DNA of 64,000 nt, taken from the NCBI RefSeq assembly GCF_000427625.1, contig NZ_KE386569.1, positions 3,232,674-3,296,673 on the forward strand, in the 5' to 3' direction. Source of the stretch: Methylobacter luteus IMV-B-3098 (lineage in GTDB: Bacteria > Pseudomonadota > Gammaproteobacteria > Methylococcales > Methylomonadaceae). This document shows positions 62,860 through 64,000 of the stretch, in pieces. The position numbers were made by a program, and so were the translations under genes. Numbering within the stretch: the first letter of the stretch is position 1; each line of letters opens with the position of its first letter. The notes below the pieces were generated by a model that was not told the DNA's origin, did no database searches, and saw only the letters and a program-made list of their open reading frames with translations.

Positions 62860-63612
62860 TCCATATCTGCTTTCTCTGCTGTGCTTGAGAAAGTGGCCCG
62901 TGAAGCTGGATCTGTCGCTTTGAATCATTTCAGAAATCTGAAGTATTTGGAAGTCTATAAAAAAACTGCGTGATTTTGTGATTGAGGCCAATGTTGCTGG
63001 GGAGGCTTTTTAAAAGAGGCATTGGTTAAAGGGTATCCGCAACTCGGTTTTGGGGAGAATAGAGCGGTCAGACTGAAAGCCAGTCCAGTTGTTGGGTTGT
63101 CGATCCGGTAGACGGCACGCATTCGTTCTCGCACGACAGTATTTTTAGGCATTCAGCATGGCGCTGGAAATTGATCGGGAATTGATGGTCAATGCAGTCT
63201 ATGCGCTTGGCGATTATTGTTGCGTCGAGAAGGCTAGAGGGCATGGAAAATGGTCAGCCCATCACTGCTTTCATCGGAAATCGAATTGGCTACCGTGATA
63301 GTATTCACGGGATTTGCCTGTTTGCGCAATAATCCGGAACAAAATCTCTCGAACGCTCTTGTCGCATTGCACAGGCTACTACAGGGCAGCGTCGTTCGGT
63401 TCCGTCGCACTCGAAGTGGGTCTGGTTGCGTCGGTCAAGTCGATGCACTCTGGGAACAGGAATTGAATCTGTATGATATTGCGGCTGGTGCGTTGATTGC
63501 CAGGCAGGTGCGACCGTGACGGGTTTTCAGGGTAACGAGGGTATTTTTCCGAAGCAGATTTTAGTCACAAACGGGAAGATTCCTGATCAAATCCTCCCGC
63601 TTATGAAAGGGT
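62860..63612 (+). pseudogene. decayed inositol monophosphatase-family gene
   Basis: Pieces of one protein are in several frames: SAVLEKVAREAGSVALNHFRNL near 62870, RDFVIEANVAGEAF near 62968, WVVDPVDGTHSFSHD (the metal-binding block) near 63094, then SNALVALHRLL and WEQELNLYDIAAGALIARQ near 63340-63510, and VTGFQGNEGIFPKQILVTNGKIPDQIL up to 63600. At least three frame changes and stops separate them. The order and content match an SuhB/IMPase protein of ~265 residues. Confidence 0.85.
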
Positions 63613-63620
63613 TTAAACGC

Positions 63621-64000
63621 TTATTCCGCTTTAGCCAATTCAGAACGCATCGCGTCGATCACGGCTTTATAGTCAGGCTGGCTGAAAATAGCCGAGCCGG
63701 CCACGAAGGTGTCGGCGCCGGCGGCTTTGATTTCGCGAATATTGTCGACTTTAACGCCGCCGTCGATTTCCAGTCGTATATTCAGGCCGCTGTCATCGAT
63801 GCGTTTTCTGACTTCGCGCAGTTTGGGCAATGCGGATGGGATGAAAGATTGGCCTCCAAACCCCGGATTGACCGACATCAATAAAATCATATCGATTTTA
63901 TCCATCACGTAGTCCAGATAATGCAATGGCGTAGATGGGTTGAATACCAGACCGGCTTTGCAGCCGCAGTCGTGAATTAGTTGCAGGGTTCTGTCGACAT
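63621..64000 (-). CDS. rpe: ribulose-phosphate 3-epimerase, 3' part
   Basis: The gene runs off the right edge; ~126 C-terminal codons are seen. [60 protein letters not shown] and [11 protein letters not shown] are the family blocks, including the second active-site aspartate in EIDGG. Rpe interconverts ribulose 5-phosphate and xylulose 5-phosphate; in RuMP-pathway methylotrophs it is part of the rearrangement phase. It converges on the decayed IMPase gene. Confidence 0.96.
   Translation of the reverse strand, partial: VDRTLQLIHDCGCKAGLVFNPSTPLHYLDYVMDKIDMILLMSVNPGFGGQSFIPSALPKLREVRKRIDDSGLNIRLEIDGGVKVDNIREIKAAGADTFVAGSAIFSQPDYKAVIDAMRSELAKAE

Overview
The window reads as chromosomal DNA of a gammaproteobacterium. 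The gene set and protein sequences (fimV after leuCDB-asd, a five-gene bio operon, a DUF2232 gene between rpsR and rplI, single-domain hemerythrin and haem globins, an unlinked soxB) suggest a type I methanotroph-like bacterium (Methylococcales). That placement is inference: no methane or methanol dehydrogenase genes lie here.

Layout. 1-5.1 kb: the 3' end of an ABC-F ATPase gene (uup), tRNA-Ser(GGA), then a weakly coding stretch with a secreted DTPD-repeat protein, a dead IS630-type transposase, a DUF2452 gene and an unusual fusion of a Clp1-like P-loop kinase with an RNase Z-like metallo-beta-lactamase. 5.4-11.3 kb: dnaB, alr, a beta-CASP nuclease and a stand-alone Tat-exported SoxB. 11.4-18.3 kb: a ccsA/ypjD-like gene, then ffh, rpsP-rimM-trmD-rplS, ogt, xerD and an lpxA-type gene. 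18.5-29 kb: three DEAD-box helicases, tRNA-Arg(CCT), a small secreted peptide gene with a very strong hairpin, a NitT/TauT-type ABC operon, a PepSY membrane protein and moaA. 29-43.5 kb: DUF1415, CBS and TPR genes, adk, leuCDB-asd-fimV, HPt, then a gene-poor segment, a lipoprotein, a YccA protein, a truncated haemoglobin, a decayed LapG-type protease and a YgjP metallopeptidase. 43.5-56.5 kb: radA, FHA and CorC-type genes, rpsF-rpsR-DUF2232-rplI, waaA, and comF divergent from bioBFHCD with a candidate BirA operator between them.

56.5-62.8 kb is the most striking part. A bacteriohemerythrin gene with a near-perfect FNR-type box precedes a locus that encodes a FimV-like TPR protein, a pseudo-receiver protein, an MglA/CvnD-like small GTPase, two roadblock-type proteins, a stand-alone protoglobin, an Aer-like soluble PAS protein and a PhnD-like binding protein without a signal peptide. 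The PAS gene has its own FNR-like box at the position expected for activation. I infer an oxygen- or redox-responsive GTPase signalling module, perhaps acting on cell polarity or surface behaviour. The window closes with a decayed inositol monophosphatase gene and the 3' part of rpe on the minus strand.
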